From Bacteroidota bacterium (GTDB lineage: Bacteria; Bacteroidota; Bacteroidia; 2-12-FULL-35-15): a stretch of 64,000 bases of DNA. Position 1 is the first letter of the stretch. Every line of letters begins with the position of its first letter. The stretch covers positions 372,001-436,000 of the forward strand of contig JAQZBR010000001.1 in NCBI GenBank assembly GCA_029237775.1, written 5' to 3'. The notes beneath the pieces were generated by a model, which was given only the letters and a program-made list of their open reading frames with translations, made no database searches and was not told the DNA's origin. Shown here piece after piece: positions 43,865 to 52,959 of the stretch. Both the position numbers and the translations under genes were made by a program.

Positions 43865-44572
43865 ATGAAACCTAAATTAGTTGTATTTACCGGAGCAGGA
43901 ATCAGTGCTGAAAGCGGCATTAAAACTTTTCGCGACAGTGGCGGTCTATGGGAAGAATATGACATCAATGACGTGGCTACACCACAGGCCTGGGATCGCA
44001 ATAAAGAATTAGTGCTCGACTTCTACAACAAACGCAGAAAACAGGTTTTGGAATCACAACCTAATGATGCCCACTTCGCTTTAGTTGAACTTGAAAGCAA
44101 ATACGATGTGCATATCATCACCCAGAATATTGATGACCTTCACGAGCGTGCAGGCTCTAAAAAAGTTCTTCACCTGCATGGTGAGATCATCAAAAGCCGG
44201 AGTACCGTTGATCCATCATTGATTTACAAAATCAAAGGCTCTGAAATAAAGCTCGGTGAGAAATGTGAAAAAGGATCTCAGCTGAGGCCGCATATTGTGT
44301 GGTTCGGTGAAATGGTACCTCAAATGGAAACTGCATATATCATTGCAGAAAAGGCAGATATCTTTATTGTGGTTGGCACATCCATGGCGGTTTATCCTGC
44401 AGCAGGACTGATTGATTATATACCTAACGATATTCCAAAATATCTGGTTGATCCGAGTGACGTGAAAGTAAATGGTGTAAGTAATCTGAAAATTATCAAG
44501 GAAAAAGCAAGCAGTGGTCTTTCCAAACTTGCTAAAGAATTGATGGGAGAAAAAACATCTAAAGCTTTATAA
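43865..44572 (+). CDS. Sirtuin-type NAD-dependent deacylase without the usual zinc cysteines
   Basis: A 235-residue sirtuin. NAD-binding motifs are intact: FTGAGISAESGIKTFRDSGG, TQNIDDLHERAGS and the catalytic-histidine segment LHLHGEI; GTSMAVYPAAGLIDY completes the Rossmann part. In most sirtuins two CxxC pairs follow HGEI to hold zinc; here the segment KSRSTVDPSLIYKIKGSEI then KLGEKCEKGSQLRP has a single Cys. Tyr/Arg of class III desuccinylases are not evident, so acyl preference is open. ATG 43865 is preferred to the GTG at 43859. It overlaps the convergent T9SS cargo gene by 14 bases. Confidence 0.9.
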   Translation: MKPKLVVFTGAGISAESGIKTFRDSGGLWEEYDINDVATPQAWDRNKELVLDFYNKRRKQVLESQPNDAHFALVELESKYDVHIITQNIDDLHERAGSKKVLHLHGEIIKSRSTVDPSLIYKIKGSEIKLGEKCEKGSQLRPHIVWFGEMVPQMETAYIIAEKADIFIVVGTSMAVYPAAGLIDYIPNDIPKYLVDPSDVKVNGVSNLKIIKEKASSGLSKLAKELMGEKTSKAL

Positions 44573-45968
44573 ATTTTGTTCTGGTGATAGGTTGCCCTTC
44601 GCTGCTGATCATGCAGAAATAAAGTCCTTTTGCGAGACCTGAAATATCGGCCTTTACCAATCCTCTATCGTCTGAAAGTATATGTTGCTGCATTAATATT
44701 TTCCCTTCAATGTTCGTAATTAAAATTTCAGATGTATTGTTTCCTTTACCGGTAACAACAAAAATTTCATTTGAACATGGATTAGGAAATACGGTCAATG
44801 AATTGACAGACTTAGCTTCCGGATCCTTTATTCCTACCATTCCATCACTGTTAAGCTTCAATAAATAATATTGTTCCGTGCCCTGAAAAGTTTTGCCGGT
44901 GATGATGAATCCGTTACTATCCACAGAAGGAATGATCTCATAACCAATGTCGATCCCTACTCCTCCGTATGTTTCTTTCCATAAAAACGTACCCGAGGCA
45001 TCCACTTTCAAAATCACCAGATCAAGTGGCCCGCCACCGTTGTAACTATTGGTATAACCTGTACAGATAAATCCTCCGTCAGTGTCTTCCTTCACCGAAA
45101 AGATGGCATCAGCACCGCCTCCGCCATAAGTGTAGCGCCAGATACTTCCTCCCAAAGGATCAATTTTCTCAAGATAAAAATCAAAAGGGGAAGCAGGATA
45201 GATTTCTGTTTCCCCATACGATAAATAATTGCCGTCAGAAAGAATTGCAAGTCCCTGACATCCGTTTTGAAGCGTGTCACCGTATGCTTGTGACCAGATC
45301 TCATTCCCGGTCGAGTCGAGCTTATATAAAATAACATCGTAGCCTCCTGCGCCATAACTGCGCGTATCGCCTGTCAATATATAATCGGTTCCGGTTTCGT
45401 GAATCATATCCGAATAATCGTTCTGCGTGCGGCCGAGCGTAACATGCCAATCTTCATCGCCTGCAGAATCAAGCTTAACAACTAAGATGTCATAATATCC
45501 GGAAGAGTCGTTCTGCGCTCCGCAAAGAATATAACCCTTATCATGGGTCTGTTCAATATATTTTGCATTCTCATTCACGTTACTTGCAAATGTTTTATTC
45601 CAGACCACAGTTCCGCTTGTATCCACCTTATAAATCAACACATCTAAATTATTAGAGGCCGTTTCGGTCTCCGCCACAAAAACGAGATTACCGTCATTTG
45701 TGAGGTTCAGATAAAATGCATTTTCAACGTTTGTCGTTCCATAATACTGAGTCCAGATCTCGTTTCCATGGCTGTTCAACTTGGTAAGTGAGATATCCTG
45801 TTGTCCATTGAAATCAGAATTCCCCAGCACGAAAATGCTACCCCCTGCTAACTGCTTCACAGATCGCGAAACGTCATTAGCTGCAGTACCATACACTTTT
45901 TCAAAGTATTGGTTCTGCGCCAGGCTAAAACATGGAATACAAAAGAATAACAGAAATTTTTTTATCAT
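44559..45968 (-). CDS. T9SS-secreted beta-propeller-like protein
   Basis: A 469-residue secreted protein. Signal peptide ~1-17 (ending SLAQ). Residues ~20-380 contain about seven repeats of a blade-like unit built around DGGFICTGYTNS, LVILKVDASGTFLWK and TYGG, as in SBBP and bacterial PQQ-like propellers. A sorting domain follows (~395-469: LTVFPNPCSNEIFV, ISGLAKGLYFCMISSEGQ). Its stop overlaps the sirtuin 3' end. Function is unknown; propellers of this kind are common extracellular T9SS cargo. Confidence 0.83.
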   Translation of the reverse strand: MIKKFLLFFCIPCFSLAQNQYFEKVYGTAANDVSRSVKQLAGGSIFVLGNSDFNGQQDISLTKLNSHGNEIWTQYYGTTNVENAFYLNLTNDGNLVFVAETETASNNLDVLIYKVDTSGTVVWNKTFASNVNENAKYIEQTHDKGYILCGAQNDSSGYYDILVVKLDSAGDEDWHVTLGRTQNDYSDMIHETGTDYILTGDTRSYGAGGYDVILYKLDSTGNEIWSQAYGDTLQNGCQGLAILSDGNYLSYGETEIYPASPFDFYLEKIDPLGGSIWRYTYGGGGADAIFSVKEDTDGGFICTGYTNSYNGGGPLDLVILKVDASGTFLWKETYGGVGIDIGYEIIPSVDSNGFIITGKTFQGTEQYYLLKLNSDGMVGIKDPEAKSVNSLTVFPNPCSNEIFVVTGKGNNTSEILITNIEGKILMQQHILSDDRGLVKADISGLAKGLYFCMISSEGQPITRTKFIKL

Positions 45969-45975
45969 GAGAATT

Positions 45976-46016
45976 AAAAAGCCATTCTTCTTAATGGAAG
46001 AATGGCCTTTTTAAGA
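45976..46016 (-). terminator. Terminator between two T9SS cargo genes
   Basis: Minus strand: GCCATTCTTC, loop CATTAA, GAAGAATGGC, then TTTTT. It lies just past the stop of the 46030-46815 gene and 8 bases before the ATG of the downstream cargo gene. Confidence 0.8.
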
Positions 46017-46029
46017 AAATATAAATTTG

Positions 46030-46815
46030 CTATTTTGAACTAACGATCAGTTTTTTAGTCACGAGCGCTTTATCATTTACCATGAATGAATAAAAATAAA
46101 CACCCGGAGCCATTGTTGAAACATCAACTTTTGCAACACCCTGTTTTTCGTTCAGGTCCATTTCTTTAACTTTATTTCCTAGCATGTCAAACACAATCAA
46201 TTTGCCTTTCTGAGCATACTGATTCATTTCATACTTTATTGAAACTGTTGAGATCGCAGGATTAGGATAAGCCGATGATACATTAACAGATGCCAATTTG
46301 TTTTCTTCAATTCCTACTGCGCTTCCAATATAATGTATTGTTACGAAAGCTGTATCTCCTGCTACCGCTGTATTAAATACGCGGTAAAGAACAACTACGT
46401 TTGATGTTGCAAGACTATCATCATAGTGAGCAGAGATCCCGTAAGTATTCGGTCCGCTGGGAAGTGTTGCATTAGCAGCGATCGAAGAAGGAGCGCCTCC
46501 CGGAGTCCAGGTGATAGCCGAATTTGGAGAATAGCACTGAACACCTGTACAGAAATACAATGCCGAAGCAGCAGGCAATGTGCCGCTCAGAATGGTGCGG
46601 TTAACTTTGTAGCTGACAGCACTGGAAGTCGTGTTATGCAATTCAAGCTCATGAAGCTTCAGGTCAAGAGACTGAGTGGTGAAATTATAACCGTAAGCTG
46701 TATCGTATATATGCCCACCGGTAACATCAGTACTGCCTTCATAAATATGCAGGCTTTGTGCAAACCCAAGAGTGGTAAAGGTTAATGCAATAATAGAAGT
46801 AAAGATTTTTTTCAT
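46030..46815 (-). CDS. Small T9SS-secreted protein
   Basis: A 261-residue cargo protein. Signal peptide residues 1-19 (ending LGFAQ). The core (~20-165) is a beta-sandwich-like domain, with IYEGSTDVTGG, two Cys in FCTGVQCYSP and alternating strands. The sorting domain is residues ~185-261 (SSAYPNPAISTVSIKY, MAPGVYFYSFMVN, VTKKLIVSSK). A TATATTTG box lies upstream. I do not recognise the core domain. Confidence 0.82.
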   Translation of the reverse strand: MKKIFTSIIALTFTTLGFAQSLHIYEGSTDVTGGHIYDTAYGYNFTTQSLDLKLHELELHNTTSSAVSYKVNRTILSGTLPAASALYFCTGVQCYSPNSAITWTPGGAPSSIAANATLPSGPNTYGISAHYDDSLATSNVVVLYRVFNTAVAGDTAFVTIHYIGSAVGIEENKLASVNVSSAYPNPAISTVSIKYEMNQYAQKGKLIVFDMLGNKVKEMDLNEKQGVAKVDVSTMAPGVYFYSFMVNDKALVTKKLIVSSK

Positions 46816-46854
46816 GGTTAATGATTTAAGTGACAGTATGTTCGTCTATACTTA

Positions 46855-46862
46855 CAAATATA
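46855..46862 (-). promoter_or_regulatory. -7 box TATATTTG for the small T9SS cargo gene
   Basis: Minus-strand TATATTTG with a TTG 21 bp upstream; leader about 33 bases. Confidence 0.42.
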
Positions 46863-46927
46863 CATTATTGTTTTAAAATATCACAATTATAAGAGCGTTT
46901 TAAATTTAGTATTCGAAAGGCTAATCT

Positions 46928-48454
46928 TTATACAGTTAATGGCTTAAGCTTTCCCTTTACCACTTCTTCGAATTTCCGTTTTTCTATTTTACTTTCAAGC
47001 CAGGACATAATATCAAAATAGGTCAGGAACTTGCTTTCCAATGGGTCTTTTACAACAGGTTCAAGGGATGCATGCAGCTGTTTGAAAAAGCTCATCGATT
47101 CCTGTCGGGAATTTACGTTTATCAGTTTCCGGATGGACGTAAGAATGATCTTTTCCAGTTGATACATCTTTTGTTTCGATGCCAGAAAACGGTAAGTCGA
47201 TTTCAATCTGTATTCCATTACGTCCGTTTTCCCTAATTCGTAATGAAGCACAATTTCCATTATCCGTCCGATACACTCCAGATCCTGGCGGATATTGATA
47301 TCTGCAACAATGTTTGCTTTCACAAGCCACTTAAGGGCAAGCTTATACTGCTCCGAGATCATCAGAAGAGAAGTGATCTGCCAGTAAATAACTTCTTTCA
47401 GCACTTTGTCAGAATCCTTGCTCTTTTCTAATAATATTTCAATCTCAGGGATCAGCTGCATGCATTTTTTCATGTTACCCATTTTAAAATAAACATTCAG
47501 CTTGGTGTTGTATGCCTTTAGAAGAATATTCACTTTCTGAACATCGCTTTTAACTTTAAGGCCTTCCATTTTCGAAGTGTATTCAAGCGCTTCATGATAC
47601 TTTCCCATATTGTAGCACTGAATACTGTGTCGATACAAAAAGTGAGTCGGGAAATTAACATTGGTTTCGATCACCTTCGTGTTCTCCTCGATCAGCTTAA
47701 TGAGTTTTGAAGAGAATTCATAACACTTTGCCGAATCTTCGATATCATTGTAATAACTCGCAAACAGCTCATAATAAAGGATCTTTGCATTGATGGATAA
47801 AGCCTGCTTGTCATTTTTAAGCAAAGGCGACCTCAACAACCAGTCATAGCTTTTAATTTCAGTTTCATTCCGGAGAACGCCCATCTCTATGCGCTGAACA
47901 TAAAGGCGGTTCTTGAGACTTTCATACTCTGCCATGTTTTTGATCTTCATTGCCGAGATCTCGATCTCTTCTATAAGGTTGTCGGAATTATCGCGAAGGT
48001 CACCCACATCATACTGCATCCGGTAAATGCTTTGTTCCATAAGATTTATTTCAGGAATGTAGGTTATCTTCTCATGAATGATCGCCATTTCCTTAACACG
48101 TTTCAATAATTTTTTAGCCTGAATGTAAAGCCCTTTATCAACAAGGATCTCGATCCGGTTCAGTATACTTCTGATCTCTGTTGTCGAATTTTTATGGTAT
48201 GCTTCAAGGCTTTCAAGAATCATTTCATACAAATAATTCTTCGCGACAGCGAATTGATTTATGAAACGTTCATTACTGAATTTTTTCAGGATCTTCTTTT
48301 CATCATACTCTTTCTGAAGATCAATTGCATCGAATATCCGTGTGTAATTATTCATTTCATTACGGACATGAAAGTTAGCATACTTTTTAAAGTATCCTTT
48401 TTCAGACTTGCTCAGGGATTTAATCAGCTTAAAAAGATGGTCGGATGTTTTCAT
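46928..48454 (-). CDS. Conserved helical-repeat (TPR-like) protein, function unknown
   Basis: A 508-residue soluble, almost wholly alpha-helical protein with no signal peptide or membrane segment. Charged helices with a periodic pattern (DKGLYIQAKKLLKRVKEM, YNMGKYHEALEYTSKMEG, FKMGNMKKCMQLIPEIEI) suggest TPR-like repeats from ~100 to ~480. The N-terminal ~100 residues (LIKSLSKSEKGYFKKYANFH) look like a conserved helical cap seen in Bacteroidota hypothetical proteins. It is monocistronic and divergent from the Omp28-like gene. I do not recognise a function. Confidence 0.75.
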   Translation of the reverse strand: MKTSDHLFKLIKSLSKSEKGYFKKYANFHVRNEMNNYTRIFDAIDLQKEYDEKKILKKFSNERFINQFAVAKNYLYEMILESLEAYHKNSTTEIRSILNRIEILVDKGLYIQAKKLLKRVKEMAIIHEKITYIPEINLMEQSIYRMQYDVGDLRDNSDNLIEEIEISAMKIKNMAEYESLKNRLYVQRIEMGVLRNETEIKSYDWLLRSPLLKNDKQALSINAKILYYELFASYYNDIEDSAKCYEFSSKLIKLIEENTKVIETNVNFPTHFLYRHSIQCYNMGKYHEALEYTSKMEGLKVKSDVQKVNILLKAYNTKLNVYFKMGNMKKCMQLIPEIEILLEKSKDSDKVLKEVIYWQITSLLMISEQYKLALKWLVKANIVADINIRQDLECIGRIMEIVLHYELGKTDVMEYRLKSTYRFLASKQKMYQLEKIILTSIRKLINVNSRQESMSFFKQLHASLEPVVKDPLESKFLTYFDIMSWLESKIEKRKFEEVVKGKLKPLTV

Positions 48455-48549
48455 CGAGTACTAATTTAGGAACCCCCAAATATATTAATTTTATTACATG
48501 TCTAAATAAAAACGACCCTCCGAATCCTAAGAATGAATTTAATTACCTA

Positions 48550-48579
48550 TTGATTAGGAATCACATCGGGCTAAATTTG
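48550..48579 (+). promoter_or_regulatory. Promoter TTG-N19-TAAATTTG of the Omp28-like gene
   Basis: TTG at 48550-48552, 19 bases, then TAAATTTG at 48572-48579. Consensus spacing. The transcript would have a leader of about 105 bases before ATG 48689. Region 48455-48688 shows no other signal. Confidence 0.72.
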
Positions 48580-48688
48580 GACTCCGTTAAGAATAACCAC
48601 AAATTATTTGCTTAAACGCTGTAAAAAAATTAAATTCGTTGTTCCACTAAAAAATAAAACGTCCCTAAATAACTTAAACCCAACCCAC

Positions 48689-50587
48689 ATGAAAAAATCT
48701 ACATTATTAGCCGGTATGCTTGCACTGGGATCGTTCGCGTTCGGACAATCTCAGAGACTGGTACTGGAAGAAGAATTCACTCAGGCCTCCTGCGGACCTT
48801 GCGCTTCACAAAATCCTGCGTTTAATACCCTTCTTGCTAACAACACAGCGAAGACTGTTTCTATTAAATATCAGACAAACTGGCCGGGCGTAGATCCGAT
48901 GAACACCCAGACTCAGGCTGAGGTAGGACCGCGTGTTACATACTATTCAGTTTCAGGTGTTCCTGATGTTCGTCAGGATGGAGTAACGATCGGAAGCGGA
49001 GCGCCTTCAGCCATTACTCAGACGGTTATCAATAACGAATACGCAGTTACTTCCCCTTTTACAATAAACTTAAGCCATAACTTCTCTTCTGATTACGATT
49101 CAATCTTTATTACCTGTGTTATTACAGCATCACAGGCGTTCACCGCAACGGGTGCTCTGAAAGCGCACATCGTAATGGTTGAGAGAACGATCAGCTTTAC
49201 ATCAGCTCCGGGAACAAATGGTGAGACAGAGTTTTACAATGTGATGAGAAAGATGTATCCGAATGCATCAGGTACTACAATTGGTGGTACATGGACTGCA
49301 GGGCAGACGCAAACGATCACATTTGCAAGACCTGTGCCTTCATATATTTATCGCAAAGCAGAAATTGGTATTGTTGGTTTTATACAGGATGATGGAAACA
49401 AATCGGTAAAACAGGCTGCTTTCAGCGCACCTCAGCCGATCCCTGTTGATATCGGAACAACTGCACTTGCAGGCATTCCATTGTATCAGTGCGCGAGCAC
49501 ATTCACTCCAACAGTTACGGTGAAAAATTTTGGAACCAACACATTAACTTCTTGTGATATAAACTTCAAGATCGATAACGGGACAGTAACAACCATTCCG
49601 TGGACAGGCTCGCTTGCCACAGGTGCAACAGCTACTGTTACATTACCTGCTCAGACTACAGCAAACGGAAGTCACACTTTCACAACATACACAAGCAATC
49701 CGAACGGAACAAGTGATAATGACGCTGCAAACAATCAAACAGTAAAACAATTTGCAATCATTGGAACAGGAGCTTCTGCTCCACTTGTTGAAGGTTACCA
49801 GCTTACAACATTTCCTCCTGCAGGATGGTTCATTAATAATCCTGATAGCGGACCAACCTGGACCAGAAGACTTGGTGGAGCTACTGCGGGCGGATTTGCT
49901 GCATCTACAGCGTGTGCTAAGATCGATTTCTATAATAGCCCGACAGGTGCAATTGATGAGTTCTATACTAAAAACGTGGACCTTACAAATGCATCGGGAG
50001 TTAACCTGACTTTCAGCGTTGCTCATGCGCGTTATAACACTACATACAGTGATAAGCTGGAAGTTAAAGTTTCAACTGATTGCGGTGCTACCTGGTCTAC
50101 AGTTTATAACAAAGCCGGTGCTACGCTTTCAACCACGACAGCCACTACAAGTGCATTTACTCCATCTTCAGCGGCTCAGTGGAGAGCTGAGTCAGTAAGC
50201 CTTGCTTCTTACATCGGCCAACCGAACGTAATGATCAAGTTTGTTGCAACGAGCGATTATGGTAATAATGCATATATTGATGATATTAATATCACGAACC
50301 TCACAACAGGCATCAATGAAGAAGTTACTAACAACAGCATGAATGTTTATCCTAATCCGATGACAAACAATGCAACAGTTAATTTCACACTTGCTGAAGC
50401 AGCAAATGTAAATGTTGTACTTGTGAATTCATTAGGCCAGATAGTTGTTAACGCTGATCTTGGGACATTGAGCCAGGGAGAACAAAACTACTTGCTGAAT
50501 GCAGAATCTTTAAGTAATGGCCTTTACTTCCTGAACCTTCAGGTTGGAAAGAATATGATTACTAAAAAGGTTTCTATCAACAAATAA
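48689..50587 (+). CDS. T9SS-secreted Omp28-like thioredoxin-fold protein
   Basis: A 632-residue secreted protein starting at MKKSTLLAG (48689); the frame is open 27 codons further up but without a signal peptide. After the signal (ending AFGQ) an Omp28-like domain (~24-260) has the thioredoxin motif CGPC in EEFTQASCGPCASQN and a cis-proline-like VSGVPDVRQDG. A CARDB-like domain follows (~265-370: ASTFTPTVTVKNFGTNTLTS), then a choice-of-anchor J domain (~380-550: FPPAGWFINNPDSGPTW, YGNNAYIDDINI) and a sorting domain (~560-632: MNVYPNPMTNNATV). It heads a cluster with a TlpA thioredoxin and a second Omp28-like lipoprotein. A surface redox role is inferred. Confidence 0.87.
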   Translation: MKKSTLLAGMLALGSFAFGQSQRLVLEEEFTQASCGPCASQNPAFNTLLANNTAKTVSIKYQTNWPGVDPMNTQTQAEVGPRVTYYSVSGVPDVRQDGVTIGSGAPSAITQTVINNEYAVTSPFTINLSHNFSSDYDSIFITCVITASQAFTATGALKAHIVMVERTISFTSAPGTNGETEFYNVMRKMYPNASGTTIGGTWTAGQTQTITFARPVPSYIYRKAEIGIVGFIQDDGNKSVKQAAFSAPQPIPVDIGTTALAGIPLYQCASTFTPTVTVKNFGTNTLTSCDINFKIDNGTVTTIPWTGSLATGATATVTLPAQTTANGSHTFTTYTSNPNGTSDNDAANNQTVKQFAIIGTGASAPLVEGYQLTTFPPAGWFINNPDSGPTWTRRLGGATAGGFAASTACAKIDFYNSPTGAIDEFYTKNVDLTNASGVNLTFSVAHARYNTTYSDKLEVKVSTDCGATWSTVYNKAGATLSTTTATTSAFTPSSAAQWRAESVSLASYIGQPNVMIKFVATSDYGNNAYIDDINITNLTTGINEEVTNNSMNVYPNPMTNNATVNFTLAEAANVNVVLVNSLGQIVVNADLGTLSQGEQNYLLNAESLSNGLYFLNLQVGKNMITKKVSINK

Positions 50588-50604
50588 TATTCTATTGAAA
50601 AAAT

Positions 50605-50657
50605 AAATCAGCAGTCCTTGCCACTATTTACGACAAGAGCACTGCTGATTTGTTTTT
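50605..50657 (+). terminator. Terminator after the Omp28-like gene
   Basis: An 11-bp outer stem, AAATCAGCAGT (50605-50615) with ACTGCTGATTT (50641-50651), encloses a second small stem (CTTG with CAAG) and is followed by GTTTTTA. It separates the 632-residue gene from the tlpA-like operon. Confidence 0.78.
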
Positions 50658-50694
50658 ATATTATCTTTATTCACACAGAACATTTCTCCTTCGC

Positions 50695-51216
50695 ATGAAA
50701 AAACTAATTGTAACATTCATTACCTGCGTTTGTATATCATACGCTGGCGTGGCTCAGAATAATAATTCCGGCAGTCCGATTCCCGCAGTTGATGTAAAGA
50801 CGATTGATGGAAAGACCTTCAACACTTCAAAGATCTCAAATGACGGCAAGCCGGTGATCATCAGCTTTTGGGCAACGTGGTGCAAGCCTTGTAAAAAAGA
50901 ACTTGATGCTATTGCAGAACAATATGAAGAATGGCAAAAAGAAACGGGCGTGAAGCTGATAGCTGTTTCCATCGATGATGCGCGAAGCGCAACGAAAGTT
51001 GGGCCTGATGTTAAAAGTAAAGGATGGGAATATGAAATTTACATTGATGAGAATTCCGATTTTAAACGTGCCATGAATGTCAATAACGTTCCTCACACTT
51101 TCATAATAGACGGAAAAGGCAATATTGTATGGCAGCACAATTCTTATGCAGAAGGAGACGAGGAACATTTGCTGGAGGCATTAAAAAAAGTAGCTAAAGG
51201 AGAAAAAGTAAATTAA
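50695..51216 (+). CDS. TlpA/ResA-family thioredoxin, secreted
   Basis: A 173-residue periplasmic or surface thiol-disulfide protein. The start MKKLIVTFIT (50695) gives a good signal peptide (to ~21, AGVAQ); the open frame extends 15 codons further. The active site is SFWATWCKPCKKELDAI (CKPC), followed by VKLIAVSIDDAR and the cis-Pro strand NNVPHTFIIDGKGNIVW, as in TlpA-type disulfide reductases. It lies 16 bases before a barrel gene and is presumed to be co-transcribed with the two genes that follow. Confidence 0.92.
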   Translation: MKKLIVTFITCVCISYAGVAQNNNSGSPIPAVDVKTIDGKTFNTSKISNDGKPVIISFWATWCKPCKKELDAIAEQYEEWQKETGVKLIAVSIDDARSATKVGPDVKSKGWEYEIYIDENSDFKRAMNVNNVPHTFIIDGKGNIVWQHNSYAEGDEEHLLEALKKVAKGEKVN

Positions 51217-51232
51217 CATTCAAGCTTTAAGT

Positions 51233-52948
51233 GTGAAAAAAAAATATTTTATAAAGATCAGAATTGCTTTTCTTTCCTGCACCTTTTTGCTCATTAGTCA
51301 TATTTCCTGTGCACAATTACTAAATAACCTTGGCTCTCTCGACCTGGGTGACATTCACGGAAACTTTCAATCCACAGCGCAATATTACATCCCGGATTCA
51401 ACAATCGGAGCCGCAGAAGTGCCGGAGAAAATGCTTTTCAATGGTTTCATGAATCTTATTTATACTAAAGGTAAATTCAGCGCTGGAGTGCGATACGAAA
51501 GTTATTTAAACCGATTACAAGGTTATCCCGCAAACTTTCAGGGTACCGGAATATCTTATCGTTATGCTACATATAAATCCGATTTTCTCGAAGTCACAGT
51601 TGGAAGCTTCTATGAACAATTCGGAAACGGATTAACGCTTAGAACTTACGAAGAGCGAAACCTCGGACTTGATAATGCACTCGATGGTGTCCGTGTAAAA
51701 GCTGTTCCAGTCAAAGGTGTTTATCTGAAAGGATTGATCGGTAAACAGCGTGCCGACCTGAAAACTAACAGTGGCCTTGTTCGTGGATTTGATGGGGAAA
51801 TTCAGCTGAACGAAGCGATCAAACAATTGACAGATAAAAAATTGGTGATCTCTATTGGTGGAAGTTTCGTTAGTAAATTCCAGGAGGATCGCGACCCTAC
51901 GCTTGTACTTCCTCAGAATGTTGGCTCTTCAGCAGGACGCATGCGCATTTCAAGGAATAACTTTAGTTTAAATACCGAATACGCCTCCAAGATCAACGAC
52001 CCATCGTACGACAACAAATACATTTACAAGCCAGGCGAAGCGTTATTAATGCAGGCAAGCTATGCCAAAAAAGGATTCTCCCTTTTACTCACCGGTTCTC
52101 ACATTGATAACATGAGCTTTCGTTCCGACCGTAATGAACAGCAGGCAACTCAGCTCATGAATTATATCCCTGCACTTAACAAGCAACACACTTATAACCT
52201 GCTTGCTTTTTATCCATACGCTTCACAGTCGAATGGAGAAACCCAGTACTCCGCTGAAGTGAGCTATAAGATCATCAAAAAACCAAAATACAAACTTGAT
52301 GTTGTGGTTAACTACACCGGCTCAGACGCTCTAGATACAATGCGATATGATGTAGCAACAGATACGACAAGAGAAGGCTATAAAGTGAATAGCTGGCTGC
52401 CGGCTTCACTGACATCAAAAAAGAAAAACTATCTGAACATTGACCCCACGCTTGCTGATAACAGGAGATTATTCAGAGAATTGTACATCGAGATCAATCA
52501 GAAGTTCGGCAAGAAAATAAAGAGCACTTTGATCTATTCTAACCAGTTTTACAACAAGGATGTGCTTCAGAAACCGGGGGATGGAAAGATCTACTCGAGT
52601 ATTGTTGTTGCCGATATTACTTATAAGTTAAAGACAGAAAGTGCAATCCGTGTAGAGCTTCAGGGCTTGTTTACCAAACAGGATCACCAGGACTGGGCGT
52701 ATGGATTAATTGAATACACATTAAACAGCAACATTTACATTGCTGTTGGGGACCAATGGAATTACGGTAATGATCATGCAAATGAACGATATCATTATTA
52801 CAACGTAAGTGCGGGATATATCAAAAATGCACACCGCATTGAACTTACATACGGCAAACAAAGAGCCGGTATCTTTTGCGTAGGAGGTGTTTGCAGGAAT
52901 GTTCCTGCATCGAACGGAGTGACATTGACAATTACAAGCAGCTTTTAA
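51233..52948 (+). CDS. DUF6029-type outer-membrane barrel protein
   Basis: A 571-residue secreted protein, start GTG at 51233 (no ATG), with a signal peptide ending SCAQ. The body is strand-rich with aromatic girdles (FSAGVRYESYLNRLQGY, FLEVTVGSFYEQFGNGLTLR), which I recall as the DUF6029 family, often next to tlpA-like genes. Two cysteines occur near the end in GIFCVGGVCRNVPAS (CxxxxC). It is 16 bases after the thioredoxin gene and 11 before the lipoprotein gene. Function is unknown; the Cys pair is a possible redox target of its neighbours. Confidence 0.75.
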   Translation: MKKKYFIKIRIAFLSCTFLLISHISCAQLLNNLGSLDLGDIHGNFQSTAQYYIPDSTIGAAEVPEKMLFNGFMNLIYTKGKFSAGVRYESYLNRLQGYPANFQGTGISYRYATYKSDFLEVTVGSFYEQFGNGLTLRTYEERNLGLDNALDGVRVKAVPVKGVYLKGLIGKQRADLKTNSGLVRGFDGEIQLNEAIKQLTDKKLVISIGGSFVSKFQEDRDPTLVLPQNVGSSAGRMRISRNNFSLNTEYASKINDPSYDNKYIYKPGEALLMQASYAKKGFSLLLTGSHIDNMSFRSDRNEQQATQLMNYIPALNKQHTYNLLAFYPYASQSNGETQYSAEVSYKIIKKPKYKLDVVVNYTGSDALDTMRYDVATDTTREGYKVNSWLPASLTSKKKNYLNIDPTLADNRRLFRELYIEINQKFGKKIKSTLIYSNQFYNKDVLQKPGDGKIYSSIVVADITYKLKTESAIRVELQGLFTKQDHQDWAYGLIEYTLNSNIYIAVGDQWNYGNDHANERYHYYNVSAGYIKNAHRIELTYGKQRAGIFCVGGVCRNVPASNGVTLTITSSF

Positions 52949-52959
52949 TCTTACTTACA

